Source: Phytohabitans suffuscus
Lineage (GTDB): Bacteria > Actinomycetota > Actinomycetes > Mycobacteriales > Micromonosporaceae
DNA: 64,000 bases
NCBI RefSeq assembly: GCF_011764565.1
Contig: NZ_AP022871.1
Location: 8,866,320 to 8,930,319 of the forward strand
Reading direction: 5' to 3'
The translations under genes and the position numbers were made by a program. Of this stretch, positions 45,664 to 54,702 are shown piece after piece. Below the pieces are notes generated by a model. That model ran no database searches. It had not been told where the DNA came from and was given only the letters and a program-made list of their open reading frames with translations. The first letter of the stretch is position 1. Every line of letters begins with the position of its first letter.

Positions 45664-46728
45664 TCAGGCCGGCACCGGGAGGAGGCCCACGAAGGAGTGC
45701 GCGTGCACGTCGTACTTCTCCACGAAGGCCGTGTCCAGAGCCCCGTGCAGCTCCGGATCCTGGCCGTCAACGATAACCAGATCATGCAAGACCGACGGGT
45801 CGCCACGCAGGAAGGCCCGCAGGCTCGGCGGGCGCCGGGCCATGGCGGCGAGCACCTCGCTGTGGACGACGTAGCAGACCTGCTCGTGCTCCACGTACCG
45901 GGCCAGGACGTGCCGGGCGGTGTGGTCCTCCTCGACCAGGGTCACCCCGAGGTGGAGGAAGTCGGTCATGGTGACCGTCGCCCGGTCGTCCCAGAGCTCC
46001 TCGAAGCGCTGCTCGATGAACTCCCCCAGCGGCGAGCGCATCGTCACCTCCAGCTGCGCCCCGAACTCGGAGAAACGGCCGATCGGCAGGAACGAGACGA
46101 GCGCGCGGTCGTCCCAGCGGTACAGCGTGATGGAGGCGGAGGCGTCGTAGAGGCGCACCTCGAAGCGGGTCCGGTCGCGCTCCCCCAGCTCGGCGGCGAA
46201 CGGGGCGAGACGGCGGAGGTTGCGCATGATCTCGCGCTGCACCGAGAGCCGCACGTGGCCGCCGGCCAGCTCCTGCTGGCGCAGGTCGGCGGCGAGCGAG
46301 GTGGGGTTGAGCAGCAGGATCCGCACCTGCGCCTCGCGGCTGAGGGCGGTGCGCAGCCCGCGCAGGAAGCGGTCGGTGGCCGGGTGGTCGAGCACGTTGG
46401 AGAAGGTGGTGAGGATCTGCACCTGTTGGGTGGCGTCGGTGACCTGGTCGCTGAACCACGTGTAGTCGAGCCGCCCGTGCTCGCGGACGGTGCCTTCCTG
46501 GACATACCGGATGATCGGCCCGATGACCGCGACCGTGATCAGGGCGCCGAGCATGCTGGTGCCGAGGTTGAGCGCCGCGTTGGGCACGCCGTCGCCGGTG
46601 TTGAGGGTGCCGTAGAAGAGCAGCGACAGGGCGGCCGTCAGGCCCAGGCCGGTCACCAGGAGCCACCCCGGGCGGCGGACCATCCAGCGCAGCGCGCGGA
46701 GGAACCGGGCAAGCTGCAACGGCCGCAT
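45664..46728 (-). CDS. Membrane protein with two N-terminal helices and a large cytoplasmic domain
   Basis: 354 residues. Two membrane segments at about residues 21-40 (WLLVTGLGLTAALSLLFYG) and 53-74 (LGTSMLGALITVAVIGPII) precede a soluble domain with EAQVRILLLNPTS and RFEVRLYDASASITLY. That pattern is reminiscent of phospholipase-D-like domains, without a clear HKD motif. ATG 46728 is chosen because GGGAGGGCGG precedes it; GTG 46749 is possible. It ends 11 bases before the oxidoreductase gene, so the three genes probably form an operon. The function is unknown. Confidence 0.6.
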   Translation of the reverse strand: MRPLQLARFLRALRWMVRRPGWLLVTGLGLTAALSLLFYGTLNTGDGVPNAALNLGTSMLGALITVAVIGPIIRYVQEGTVREHGRLDYTWFSDQVTDATQQVQILTTFSNVLDHPATDRFLRGLRTALSREAQVRILLLNPTSLAADLRQQELAGGHVRLSVQREIMRNLRRLAPFAAELGERDRTRFEVRLYDASASITLYRWDDRALVSFLPIGRFSEFGAQLEVTMRSPLGEFIEQRFEELWDDRATVTMTDFLHLGVTLVEEDHTARHVLARYVEHEQVCYVVHSEVLAAMARRPPSLRAFLRGDPSVLHDLVIVDGQDPELHGALDTAFVEKYDVHAHSFVGLLPVPA

Positions 46729-46888
46729 CCGCCCTCCCGCCCCGTGCACCCCGATCGAGGATCTTTCCCCAGGGTACCGGACCGATCCACAGTGGAGGAA
46801 AGGGCGATTTCCGGCCTCCGGGGCCGGGCGCGGCGGCGGAGGCGGACGCGGCGGCGGAGGCGGCGCCCCGCCGCCGCGCGGTTCGCCG

Positions 46889-47668
46889 TCAGGCGGGCAG
46901 GCCGCCGACCTGGGTGTTTATCCAGGAACGGATCGACGGGAGGTCGCCGTAGATGGAGGGGCCGGTGGCGCAGACCGCGCTGCCGTTGCCGGACCGGCTG
47001 GTGGCACCGATCAGGTTCCAGCGGCCGCTGACCAGCCGCACCTGCGGACCGCCGGAGTCGCCGTAGCAGGCGCCGGCGTTGCCGTTGGTGTTGTTGGTGC
47101 AGATCTCGACCGGGCCGTCGATGCCCAGGCACCGGCTGTCCGCGACGATGGAGGTGTCGAGCTCGTTGGCGATGACCGGCGCCGAGCCGCAGCCGCGGGT
47201 CGGGCAGGTCTGGCCCCAGCCGATGATCCGGGTGGCGGTGCCGGTGGCGCCGGAGGTGGCCGGGATCGGCGCGGGCGCCTGCGTCACCGAGCTGGCCAGC
47301 CGCAGCAGCTTGACGTCGGCCCGCGAGTGGCTGACCGCGCCGTTGACGGCCACGACGGTACCGCCGCTGGTGCGGTTGACGCTGCCGACCCGCACCGACG
47401 ACGGGGTCGGGCAGTGCGCGGCCGTGACGACCCAGTTCGCCTTGATGAGCGAGCCGGTGCACCCGGAGGTGTACACGAGGAACGAGTAGTTCTCGGACGC
47501 CGGCCGCCCGTTCACGATCAGCGGCATCATGCCGCCGTCCGGCTCGGCCGCGCCGGCGCTCGCGGCGTACCGCTGCGGGGCGGCGTTCGCCGGTACCGCG
47601 CCGGCGGCGAGCGCCGCGGTGAGGACGGCGGCGCCGATCGCCGCGGCCGACAGTCTGCTGAGGAGCAT
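46889..47668 (-). CDS. Secreted S1 (chymotrypsin-fold) serine protease
   Basis: 259 residues with a Sec signal peptide (LLSRLSAAAIGAAVLTAALAA to ANAAP). The catalytic triad is His in WVVTAAHC, Asp in SRADVKLLRL and Ser in CYGDSGGP. The specificity position six residues before the Ser is Gly rather than Asp, so it should not have trypsin's Lys/Arg preference despite the trypsin-like fold. GGGAGG lies 7 bases before the ATG. It lies alone, possibly part of a secreted degradative set with the pectate lyase. Confidence 0.9.
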   Translation of the reverse strand: MLLSRLSAAAIGAAVLTAALAAGAVPANAAPQRYAASAGAAEPDGGMMPLIVNGRPASENYSFLVYTSGCTGSLIKANWVVTAAHCPTPSSVRVGSVNRTSGGTVVAVNGAVSHSRADVKLLRLASSVTQAPAPIPATSGATGTATRIIGWGQTCPTRGCGSAPVIANELDTSIVADSRCLGIDGPVEICTNNTNGNAGACYGDSGGPQVRLVSGRWNLIGATSRSGNGSAVCATGPSIYGDLPSIRSWINTQVGGLPA

Positions 47669-47867
47669 TGGTAGACCTCCCTGGACGTCGTGGTGGGGGT
47701 GACCCCGTTCACACGCAATCCATTAAGGGAAATTCCTCGATGCTGTGTGCAATCCCGAATGCTCCCCTATCGCCGGATGATGGCCGCGGCGCGGGCGCCG
47801 CGTCAGGCCCGGCGACCAGCCGTGACCGGTCGCCGGCCCGCCGCTCCGGCCGCACGCGGGAGCGGGG

Positions 47868-48217
47868 TCAGATCCGACCCGCGCCGGCACCCGCCGCGAC
47901 GGACGACCTGACGGCGCCGGCGGGCCGCGCCGTGTAGCCGTACGGGATCGCGGCCACGGTGCCGTCGGTCTCGCAGGGGCCGGAGTCGGTGAACGAGTTG
48001 TCCCGCGCCACCAGCCGGCCGGGGTCGGAGTCCGCGTACCCGCTCGCCGACCAGCACGCCTGCCACACGTTCTCGAAGACGTTGCCCTCGACCAGCACGC
48101 CGGCGTCCATTGTGGAGGCGATGGCGTACGACGCGGCGCCGCGCGCGAAGGTGCGGTCGAACCAGTCGTGGTGCTACGTGACGCGCAGGTGGCCGGCCAC
48201 CAGGCCGATCCGGGTGC
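47868..48217 (-). pseudogene. Remnant of a family 1 pectate lyase
   Basis: On the minus strand one frame reads RIGLVAGHLRVT, then a TAG, then HHDWFDRTFARGAASYAIAS and VLVEGNVFENVWQACWS. Active enzymes have RVTYHHNWFDGT followed by QRHPRVRFG. Here the Tyr codon has become a stop, the PRVRFG part is missing, and nothing upstream continues the gene. The remaining C-terminal segment up to the TGA at 47868 is intact in frame. This is decay, not a homopolymer slip. Confidence 0.7.
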
Positions 48218-48539
48218 CCGTGCCCCGCCGTCGGGCCGGGCCGTGTCGCGCCGCCCGCACTGTGGACCTCCCGCGCGGGAATGCGCTTTCCTGCCAGCGT
48301 AGGAAGGTGGCCTCAAAGCCGTCAATAGGTACTATTTACAGGTTTGTTGCATGAAATCCGCGAAGCACTAGAAGCCGACCCATTGGTTGGCCCGGATATG
48401 TGGGCTGTCGCCGGTTTTGGGGTGCCGCCAGGCCGGCTCGCGTTCGCAGATTGACGCCATCCTATGGCAAGCGCTTTCCTGCCGCGAGCATCAGCGGACG
48501 TCCATGCATGGGAGCCGCCGGGGCGGGTAGCCCGAAGCC
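48218..48539. other. Intergenic stretch with no supported gene
   Basis: Nothing coding is clear. It contains an unusually AT-richer part (about 48315-48365). A frame near 48420-48500 reads RSQIDAILWQAL, which faintly recalls the N-terminus of IS5-type transposases but is too short to call. AGCCGCCGGGGCGGGTAGCC precedes the next ATG. Confidence 0.4.
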
Positions 48540-48995
48540 ATGGGCCGACAAGCCACGATCGTCCGTGGACTGCTCGCGGGTGCCGCCGGCGCCGCCGCAC
48601 TGGACACGGTCACCTATCTCGACATGGCCACCCGCGGCCGACCGGCCAGCACCACCCCGGAGCGCAGCGTCGAACGCCTGGCGCGGGTCGGGCACGTCCC
48701 GCTCGGACGGGGCGAGTCCGCCGGCAACCGGCGTACCGGTCTCGGCGCGCTGCTCGGGTACCTCACCGGCGCGGGCGTGGCCGCCGGCTACTCCGCGCTC
48801 GGCGGCCGGCGGCTGCCCTGGCCGGCCTCCGCCGCGCTGCTCACCGCGGCGGCCATGGTCGGCTCGAACGGGCCGCTGGCGCTGCTGAAGGTCAGCGACC
48901 CGCGCGAGTGGTCGGCCGCCGACTGGGTCTCGGACGTGGTGCCCCACCTCGCGTACGGCGCGGTCGCCGCCACGGCGTTGGCGCGACTGCGCTAG
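48540..48995 (+). CDS. Small integral membrane protein of unknown function
   Basis: 151 residues with two or three hydrophobic segments (about 8-25, 60-80 and 95-115) and a conserved-looking DTVTYLDMATRGRPAS after the first. I do not recognise a named family, though short actinobacterial membrane proteins of this layout are common. It lies just before a dispersed repeat and the ABC exporter gene, with no coupling visible. Confidence 0.55.
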   Translation: MGRQATIVRGLLAGAAGAAALDTVTYLDMATRGRPASTTPERSVERLARVGHVPLGRGESAGNRRTGLGALLGYLTGAGVAAGYSALGGRRLPWPASAALLTAAAMVGSNGPLALLKVSDPREWSAADWVSDVVPHLAYGAVAATALARLR

Positions 48996-49012
48996 GGCCG
49001 TCGCGCCGCCAA

Positions 49013-49084
49013 CCGCGGACGGCGAGGCCGCGGGAGCAACGGTCCGGACCACCGCGGGCATCGCGGTAGCCCTCTGTTTCCGGG
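49013..49084 (+). repeat. Dispersed intergenic repeat, copy B
   Basis: This holds the core GAGGCCGCGGGAGCAACGGT, then CCGGACCACCGCGG and TCGCGGTAGCCC, starting 18 bases after the stop of the small membrane protein. It is nearly identical to copy A (inverted at 41903) over about 55 bases. Confidence 0.82.
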
Positions 49085-49180
49085 TCACCGCGCTCGCCGT
49101 CGCGCGCTACCGTCGACTGAGGACGGTGCGCTCTAGGACGTCAGCCCTCGACTCCTTGGCCATGATGTTGAGGAGGCGGG

Positions 49181-51087
49181 ATGACCACGACGTCCGACAC
49201 CGGGCGGGTGGCGCCGGCGCACGAGGCCAACGCGCTGCCCGAGCTGCGCGCGGTGTGGTGGGAGGGCGGGGTCCGCGCCCGCGCCGAGGCCAGCATCGCG
49301 TCCGTGCTGGCCGAGCTGCCCAAGCTGGTGCTCGCGGCCTTCCGGGTCAGCTGGGGCGCCAGCCGGGCCCGCACCGCGGTGATCGTCGGCGCGACGCTCG
49401 GGTCCGGCACGATGGCCACGTTCGGGCTGCTCGCCACCCAGCAGGTGCTCGTCGGGCTCTTCTCCGGCGGCCCCACCCCGACCGGGTCCGGGCCGCGCTG
49501 CCCGCGCTCGTCGCCCTCGGCGCGCTGACCGCCGTCCGCGCCGCGCTGGGCACGGCGACCGGCTTCGCCTCCAACGGTCTGACCCCGCTCGTCGACCGGT
49601 CGGTGCAGCGCCACCTCTACGAGGCCACGACCCGGGTCCGGCTGGAGTCGTTCGACCAGGACACGTTCAGCGACGAGATGGAGCGCGCCTGGCGCGGCTG
49701 CGACTCGACCACCCTCGTCGTGCAGGCGGCGATCAACCTGCTGGCCGGCGTGGTGAGCCTGCTCGCGGTCGCCGCCGCCGTCGTGGTCATCCACCCGCTG
49801 CTGCTGCCGGCGCTGTTCCTCGCCACGGCGCCGAGCGCGTGGGCGGCGCTGCGGGCGGGGCACCTGCAGTACCAGACGTACCTGGCCGGCACGGTCCGCC
49901 GCCGGCGCCTGTGGCTGCTCAACCACCTGATGGCCGTGCGGCAGCCCGCCGCCGAGCTGCGCTCCTACGGGCTGCGTGGCTTCCTGCTCGGGCAGTACGA
50001 CCGGGTGATGACCGCCGAGACCGCGATCCAGCTCCGCCTGGCCCGCCGGGTCACGGTCACCACGAGCGTGGGCGCGGCGATCGGCGGCGTCGCCACCGCC
50101 GCCGTGTACCTGCTGCTGGGGCTCCTGCTCGTCGACGGCCGGATCCCGCTGTCCGCCGCCGCCACCGGCGTCATCGCGGTCCAGGCCGCCCAGCGCGCAC
50201 TGTCCACAGTGACCTTCCAGGTCGACCGCCTGTACGCCGAGGGCCGCCACTTCCGCGACTACACCGGCTTCATGGAACGCGCCGACGAGTACCTGCCCCC
50301 GCCCGCCGGCGACCGCGCGCCCGGCCCGTTCGAGAGCCTGAGCCTGGAGGGCGTCACCCTCACCTACCCCGACCGCGACACTCCCGCCGTCGACGGGGTG
50401 AGCCTGCGCGTCCGGGCCGGCCAGATGGTGGCGTTCGCCGGCGAGAACGGCTCCGGCAAGAGCACGCTCGCCGCCGTGGTGGCCGGCCTGCGCACCCCCG
50501 ACGCGGGCGTCGTGCGCTGGAACGGCGTCCCCACCACCGACCTCGACCCCGAACTGCTGCGCGCCCGGATCGGCGTGGTGTCGCAGGAGTTCTACAAGTG
50601 GCCGTTCAGCGCCGCCACCAACATCGCCATGGGCGACATCGACCACACCCCGCAGCAGCCCCGCATCGAGGCCGCCGCCACCAAGGCCGTCGCCCACGAC
50701 ATGATCGTCGACCTCCCGCACGGCTACAGCACGATGCTCGACCGCGCGTTCGCCCAGGGCCAGGACCTGTCCGGCGGCCAGTGGCAACGCGTCACCGCCG
50801 CCCGCGGCTTCCTGCGCGACACCGACCTGCTCATCATGGACGAGCCGTCATCCGCCCTGGACGCACCCGCCGAGGCCGCACTCTTCGACGCGGTGCGCGC
50901 CCGCCGCGGCGTGAAGACCACCGTCCTCATCACCCACCGGCTGGCCAACATCCGCCACGCCGACGTCATCTACGTCATGCACGAGGGCCGCCTGGTCGAG
51001 CAGGGCACCCACGAGGACCTCATCGCCGCCGCCGGCCTCTACGCCACGTGGTTCCGCCTCCAGAAACTCGGCTACAGCGACGACTGA
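49181..51087 (+). CDS. ABC exporter, fused membrane and ATPase domains, one frameshift
   Basis: About 635 residues. The membrane domain (about residues 50-340) has several long hydrophobic helices, such as VVSLLAVAAAVVVIHPLL and AAVYLLLGLLLVDG. The ATPase domain has Walker A GENGSGKST, Q-loop VVSQEFYKWPFS, signature LSGGQWQRV, Walker B LLIMDEPSSALD and LITHRL. One base is missing in CCCC around 49471-49479. It is a half-transporter that should dimerise. No peptide precursor or partner exporter lies nearby, so the cargo is unknown. The ATG follows GAGGAGGCGGG. Confidence 0.87.
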
Positions 51088-52187
51088 CGCCCTCCCCCGC
51101 GGTGTCACTCCAGGCCGCGTCGCGCGGCCAGATCGGCCGGCGGGGTTGAGGTGACACTGTTGTCCATCTTGGCGGTCCGGGTGGGCGATCAACCCCGGAC
51201 CTGGGGTTGAGCTGCCGCGATGTCCGTCTTCGGACCCCACCGCGACCGGCGACGCGCGATCCGCTCGGACCTCGACCCCGAAGGCGTCGTTTGGGGTCGG
51301 GGGGTGCGTCTGTCCACAGTGACCTCTCGGGATGGCTGGTTTCTGCTGGTTTGTCGGCTGGCGGCAGGGGTTTGTGGTACGGATCCGCCCCCATAGGGGC
51401 GGTTTCATACCACGATCTGTCGCGATCCGGGGCGCGGGCTGGGGGCGCGGGGTGGGTCGCGGCTGAAATCGACTGGCGGGACGGGCGAGCCGCCGGGAGT
51501 GAGGCGGTCAACGTCTGTCCACAGTGGCTTGTGCGATGGGGCCGCTTCCTGCCGATTTGTTCGGTTGCGGTGCTGCCGGAGAGGTCGGTTCCGGTGATTG
51601 TGGGACGTGAGCCGCCCCCACAGGGGTAACCGCCGCCCACGATCCGGTGGCCGATGGGGACAAACCGGACCTGGTCGCGGTCGGGCGGTGACCGGCGGCG
51701 TGGGCTCGCGGCCGTCCAAGGTCGTGCGGGGTGGGGCGCGGCCGGGGTGGGTCGTGTGCCGCGGAGGGTGAGGCCGCGGGAGCAACGGTCTGGACCACAA
51801 CGGGCGTCGCGGTAGCTCACGTCTGGGTCTGGGTTTTACTAAGGCCGGGGCCGGGTGCGTCGGCCACCGCGCGACGCGTTAAGGGCCTGTTCGAGTGGTC
51901 GGGTCGTCGCGGGAAGAATAGACCGTGCGAACCGCCCGCGAGTTACGCTGAACACGGCATTCGAATGCGCGTCAGCATTCTGCAAATTGCGAATCGGGAT
52001 ATGCGTCTACACGAACGGCGCTTCGCCGGGTCGATCGGTTCACTCGCAGGACTGTTCACCTTCCGTTAATCAGACAGACATCTCCCGCTTCCCTGCCCCA
52101 ATCATTCTTGCGTCACTTCTCCGCTACACGCTGTCATCGATCTTCAGAAGGGGCGACATACAACTCCAACCAAGGGTCCCGACCGAG
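51088..52187. other. 1.1-kb intergenic region rich in palindromes and repeats
   Basis: No gene is supported. A palindrome at 51374-51413 has 18-base arms (15 pairs) starting GTGGTACG with the loop CATA; a weaker relative spans 51596-51643. TGTCCACAGTG occurs at both 51310 and 51519, each followed by similar sequence, so this part looks like an internal duplication of about 200 bases. The 51741-51838 segment is copy C of the dispersed repeat. The last 300 bases are less GC-rich. Confidence 0.6.
51741..51838 (+). repeat. Dispersed intergenic repeat, copy C
   Basis: Core GAGGCCGCGGGAGCAACGGT, then TGGACCAC and GTCGCGGTAGC. Compared with copy A it also shares flanking GCGGAGGGT on one side and TCTG...GGTTTT on the other, giving the longest match (about 90 bases). 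A GTGG/CCAC palindrome lies 100 bases away, as with copy A. Confidence 0.8.
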
Positions 52188-52763
52188 GTGAGCGACCGTC
52201 CGAGCTACAGCTATCCGGCGACCGATACGCGGGCCACCCGGACTTTGACGAGACTGTTCGAGTCGGTGGGGCTTCGCGAGGGTCAGGACTTCACTATCCA
52301 TCCCGACCGCCCCGACCGGCAGTTGCCCCTGGACGAGCTTTCGGGCCTCAACGTCATCCTGCTCTGCGGGCCGGCCCGAAACGCGATATTCGACAAGGTG
52401 GCCGCGATCCTGCCGATGCGGTATTCGATGACGGTGGGAAATGACGGACGGAACGTGCTGATGGACCGGCGCCGGGAGCAGCGCATGCTGTCGTCCCGGC
52501 AGGCGGGTGACAGCGCGATGGGGCCGGCCCACGACTGGGGGCTCGTCGCGTCCCTGCCGAGCCCGTTCAACCTCGGCAAGCGCCTCGTCGTCCTGGCCGG
52601 GGTCCACGGCACCGGCACGGTCGGCGCGGCGGAGTTCGTCGCCGACCTGAGCAACCTGCGCACCCTCATCGGCAAGCGGGAGGGCGAGACGGTCTCGGAG
52701 GTGGTGCGCGTCGACTACGACGCCGCGGACATCGAGACACCCACGCGGATCGGGCTGGTCTGA
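52188..52763 (+). CDS. Unknown protein with a GPARN...LAGVHGTGT region
   Basis: 191 residues from the GTG at 52188, the most reasonable start in this frame. Blocks such as LNVILLCGPARNAIFDKVA, WGLVASLPSPFN and LVVLAGVHGTGTVGAAEFV recur in small actinobacterial proteins and in sensor-like domains, but I cannot name the family or give a function. Codon use and frame are convincing only from about 52180. Its stop codon is in the first unit of a 15-bp repeat that also codes the tail of the convergent dehydratase. Confidence 0.6.
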   Translation: MSDRPSYSYPATDTRATRTLTRLFESVGLREGQDFTIHPDRPDRQLPLDELSGLNVILLCGPARNAIFDKVAAILPMRYSMTVGNDGRNVLMDRRREQRMLSSRQAGDSAMGPAHDWGLVASLPSPFNLGKRLVVLAGVHGTGTVGAAEFVADLSNLRTLIGKREGETVSEVVRVDYDAADIETPTRIGLV

Positions 52764-53815
52764 GAGGAACTGGCTTGAGGAGGACCAGCCTGAGAGGGAC
52801 TGGTCTGAGGGGGATCTGCCTGGTCAGGGCGCTTCGCCGGGGCTAGCCCGCGGTCCTTGAGGTCGGCGTCGACCATCTCGTGGACCGTGCTGGCCAGGCT
52901 GCTCTCGGGCGTCCAGCCGATCGCCCGCATCTGGCGCGCGTTGCCCCGGAAGTCGCGCGGGTCCGCCGGGCGCAGGCGGGCGGGGTCGCGCGAGACGTGG
53001 GCCCGCCAGTCGCGGTCGACCAGCGCGAACGCCAGGGCGGCGAAGTCGGCCACGCTGTGGCTCTCGCCGGTCGCGATCACGCGGTCGGCGGGTGCGGGCT
53101 GTTCGAGCATGAGCCGCATGGCGCGTACGTAGTCGCGCGCGTGTCCCCAGTCGCGCCGGCTCTCCAGGTTGCCCAGCGGGATGCTGTCGAGCTCGCCGGC
53201 GACGATCAGCGCGATTCCCTGGGTGATCCGGCGGGTCACGAAATCGGCGCTCCGGCGGGGTGACTCGTGGTTGAACATGACGCCCGCGCACGCATAGATC
53301 CCGTACATCCCGCGATACATGGCGACCAGTTGGTGGGCCATGGTCTTGGCGACCGCGTACGGGCTTACGGGGCGAAACTCGGTCTCCTCGAACTGCGGAG
53401 GAGGCGAGTCGCCGAACATCTCGCAGCTGGACGCCTGGAATACGCGGCACTCCGGTGCGAAAACGCGCACGGCCTCCAGCACGTTGCGCATTCCGTCGAC
53501 GATGCTGCGGTGTGTGGCCGCGGGTTCCGCATAGGATCTGTCCACCCGCGACTGCGCCGCCAGGTTGTAGAGCTCCTGCGGTCTCACCGACGCCACGACG
53601 TCGTCCATCGCGGCCGCGTCGGTCACGTCGAGCTGGCGCAGCGTCACATTCTCCAGGTCGGGACGCCCGTCGAGCAGCTCCGCCAGGCGGCGCAGCGCCG
53701 CCGCGTTTCGGTCGAGGCCGAACACGACATAGCCGCTATCCAGCAACGCCTCGGTCAGGTACGAGCCGTCCTGGCCTGCGACGCCGGTGATCAGAGCCGT
53801 TCGAGCCACGATCAC
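52715..53815 (-). CDS. gmd: GDP-mannose 4,6-dehydratase-like NAD(P) epimerase/dehydratase
   Basis: A 366-residue extended SDR. The N-terminal TGVAGQDGSYL is diagnostic of Gmd-type enzymes. SCEMFG and SPYAVAK supply the Ser/Thr, Tyr and Lys catalytic positions; FNHESPRR is the substrate-binding region. The product would be GDP-4-keto-6-deoxymannose, the precursor of fucose or rhamnose-type sugars. GTG 53815 or 53809 are possible starts. The C-terminus is lengthened by repeats rich in Pro, Ser and Gln (about 25 residues) that overlap the opposite gene's end. No glycosyltransferases are adjacent. Confidence 0.83.
   Translation of the reverse strand: MIVARTALITGVAGQDGSYLTEALLDSGYVVFGLDRNAAALRRLAELLDGRPDLENVTLRQLDVTDAAAMDDVVASVRPQELYNLAAQSRVDRSYAEPAATHRSIVDGMRNVLEAVRVFAPECRVFQASSCEMFGDSPPPQFEETEFRPVSPYAVAKTMAHQLVAMYRGMYGIYACAGVMFNHESPRRSADFVTRRITQGIALIVAGELDSIPLGNLESRRDWGHARDYVRAMRLMLEQPAPADRVIATGESHSVADFAALAFALVDRDWRAHVSRDPARLRPADPRDFRGNARQMRAIGWTPESSLASTVHEMVDADLKDRGLAPAKRPDQADPPQTSPSQAGPPQASSSQTSPIRVGVSMSAAS
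52752..52826. repeat. 15-bp repeat across a convergent gene end, five copies
   Basis: Units of consensus GGACTGGTCTGAGAG start at 52752, 52767, 52782, 52797 and 52812. The first holds the stop codon of the plus-strand gene. On the minus strand the units are read in frame as repeated Ser/Pro-Gln-Thr/Ala-Ser/Gly-Pro, extending the dehydratase. Confidence 0.88.
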
Positions 53816-53919
53816 GCACAATAACGGATCTTCAGGGTATGCGAGGGATGCCGTTCGGGTGTCAGTCGGACGGGTGTCAGGGCTCGCGGTATGCGGGATC
53901 GCGCCAATAGCTTGCCGGT

Positions 53920-54468
53920 ATGGCGACCGCACTTCAGCAGCGCAAGCTCGACAAGGCCTTCAACCATCTCGACGTCGACCGCAGCGGGTACGTCGAGGAG
54001 CAGGATCTCACCGACCTCGGCGTACGGCTCCTGGCGAACTTCGGTGTCGGCTCCGACGACCCGCGGGCGCGCAGGATCGCGGACGGGTTCGGGTCGTTCT
54101 GGTCGGCGCTCGCCGAGGCGCTCGACACCGACGGCGACCGGCGGCTGAGCCCGCAGGAGTACCGGGACGGGATGCTCGCCGGGTTCGGGCGGCCGGACGG
54201 CGGGTTCGACCGGCACTTCCGGCCCGGCGCGATGGCGGTGCTGGAGCTGGCCGACACCGACGGGGACGGCTTCGTCGGGCGGGACGAGTTCGCGACGATG
54301 CAGCGGGCGTTCGGGACCAGCCGGGAGGAGAGCGACTTCGCCTTCGACCGGCTCGACCAGGACGGCGACGGGCGGCTCTCGCTCGACGAGCTGATCGCGG
54401 CGGTTCGCGAGTTCTACGTGGGCGCGGACGACAGCGCGATCGGCCAATGGTTCTTCGGCCGCGTCTGA
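53920..54468 (+). CDS. EF-hand calcium-binding protein, four hands (calerythrin-like)
   Basis: 182 residues with four canonical EF-hand loops: DVDRSGYVEEQD (about residue 19), DTDGDRRLSPQE (about 70), DTDGDGFVGRDE (about 111) and DQDGDGRLSLDE (about 147). All have the Asp/Asp/Gly/Glu pattern needed for calcium. Size and layout match bacterial calerythrin-type sarcoplasmic calcium proteins, a cytosolic calcium buffer or sensor. It is a single gene, divergent from the dehydratase. Confidence 0.92.
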   Translation: MATALQQRKLDKAFNHLDVDRSGYVEEQDLTDLGVRLLANFGVGSDDPRARRIADGFGSFWSALAEALDTDGDRRLSPQEYRDGMLAGFGRPDGGFDRHFRPGAMAVLELADTDGDGFVGRDEFATMQRAFGTSREESDFAFDRLDQDGDGRLSLDELIAAVREFYVGADDSAIGQWFFGRV

Positions 54469-54545
54469 CCCGCCGCGCCACCGGCCCGTCCGCGGAAGGG
54501 AAGCGGACCCACCCGGCCGCCACAGGAAGCGGCCTACCGGACGCG

Positions 54546-54700
54546 ACGGCAAAGCGGGCCGAACGGCCGCGACGGGAAGCGGGCCCGAACTGACAGGACG
54601 GGAAGCGGGCCCGAACTGACAGAGCGGGAAGCGGGGCGAGCTGACAGGGCAGGAAGCGGGCCCGAACTGACAGGGCGGAAAGCGGGGCGAGCTGACAGCG
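54546..54700. repeat. 24-bp tandem repeat between convergent genes
   Basis: About six units of consensus GGGAAGCGGGCCCGAACTGACA, some with GGGGCGAGCTGACA instead, run between the EF-hand and DoxX-like genes. More degenerate copies reach back to about 54492. No gene is visible in it. Confidence 0.88.
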
Positions 54701-54702
54701 AA

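Noticed and set aside
48420..48500. IS5-type transposase remnant
   Set aside because: Only about a dozen residues (RSQIDAILWQAL) look similar; no inverted repeats or further motifs support it.
49141..50787. Minus-strand open frame of 548 codons over the ABC exporter
   Set aside because: Antisense shadow; the plus strand has all ABC motifs in the correct order.
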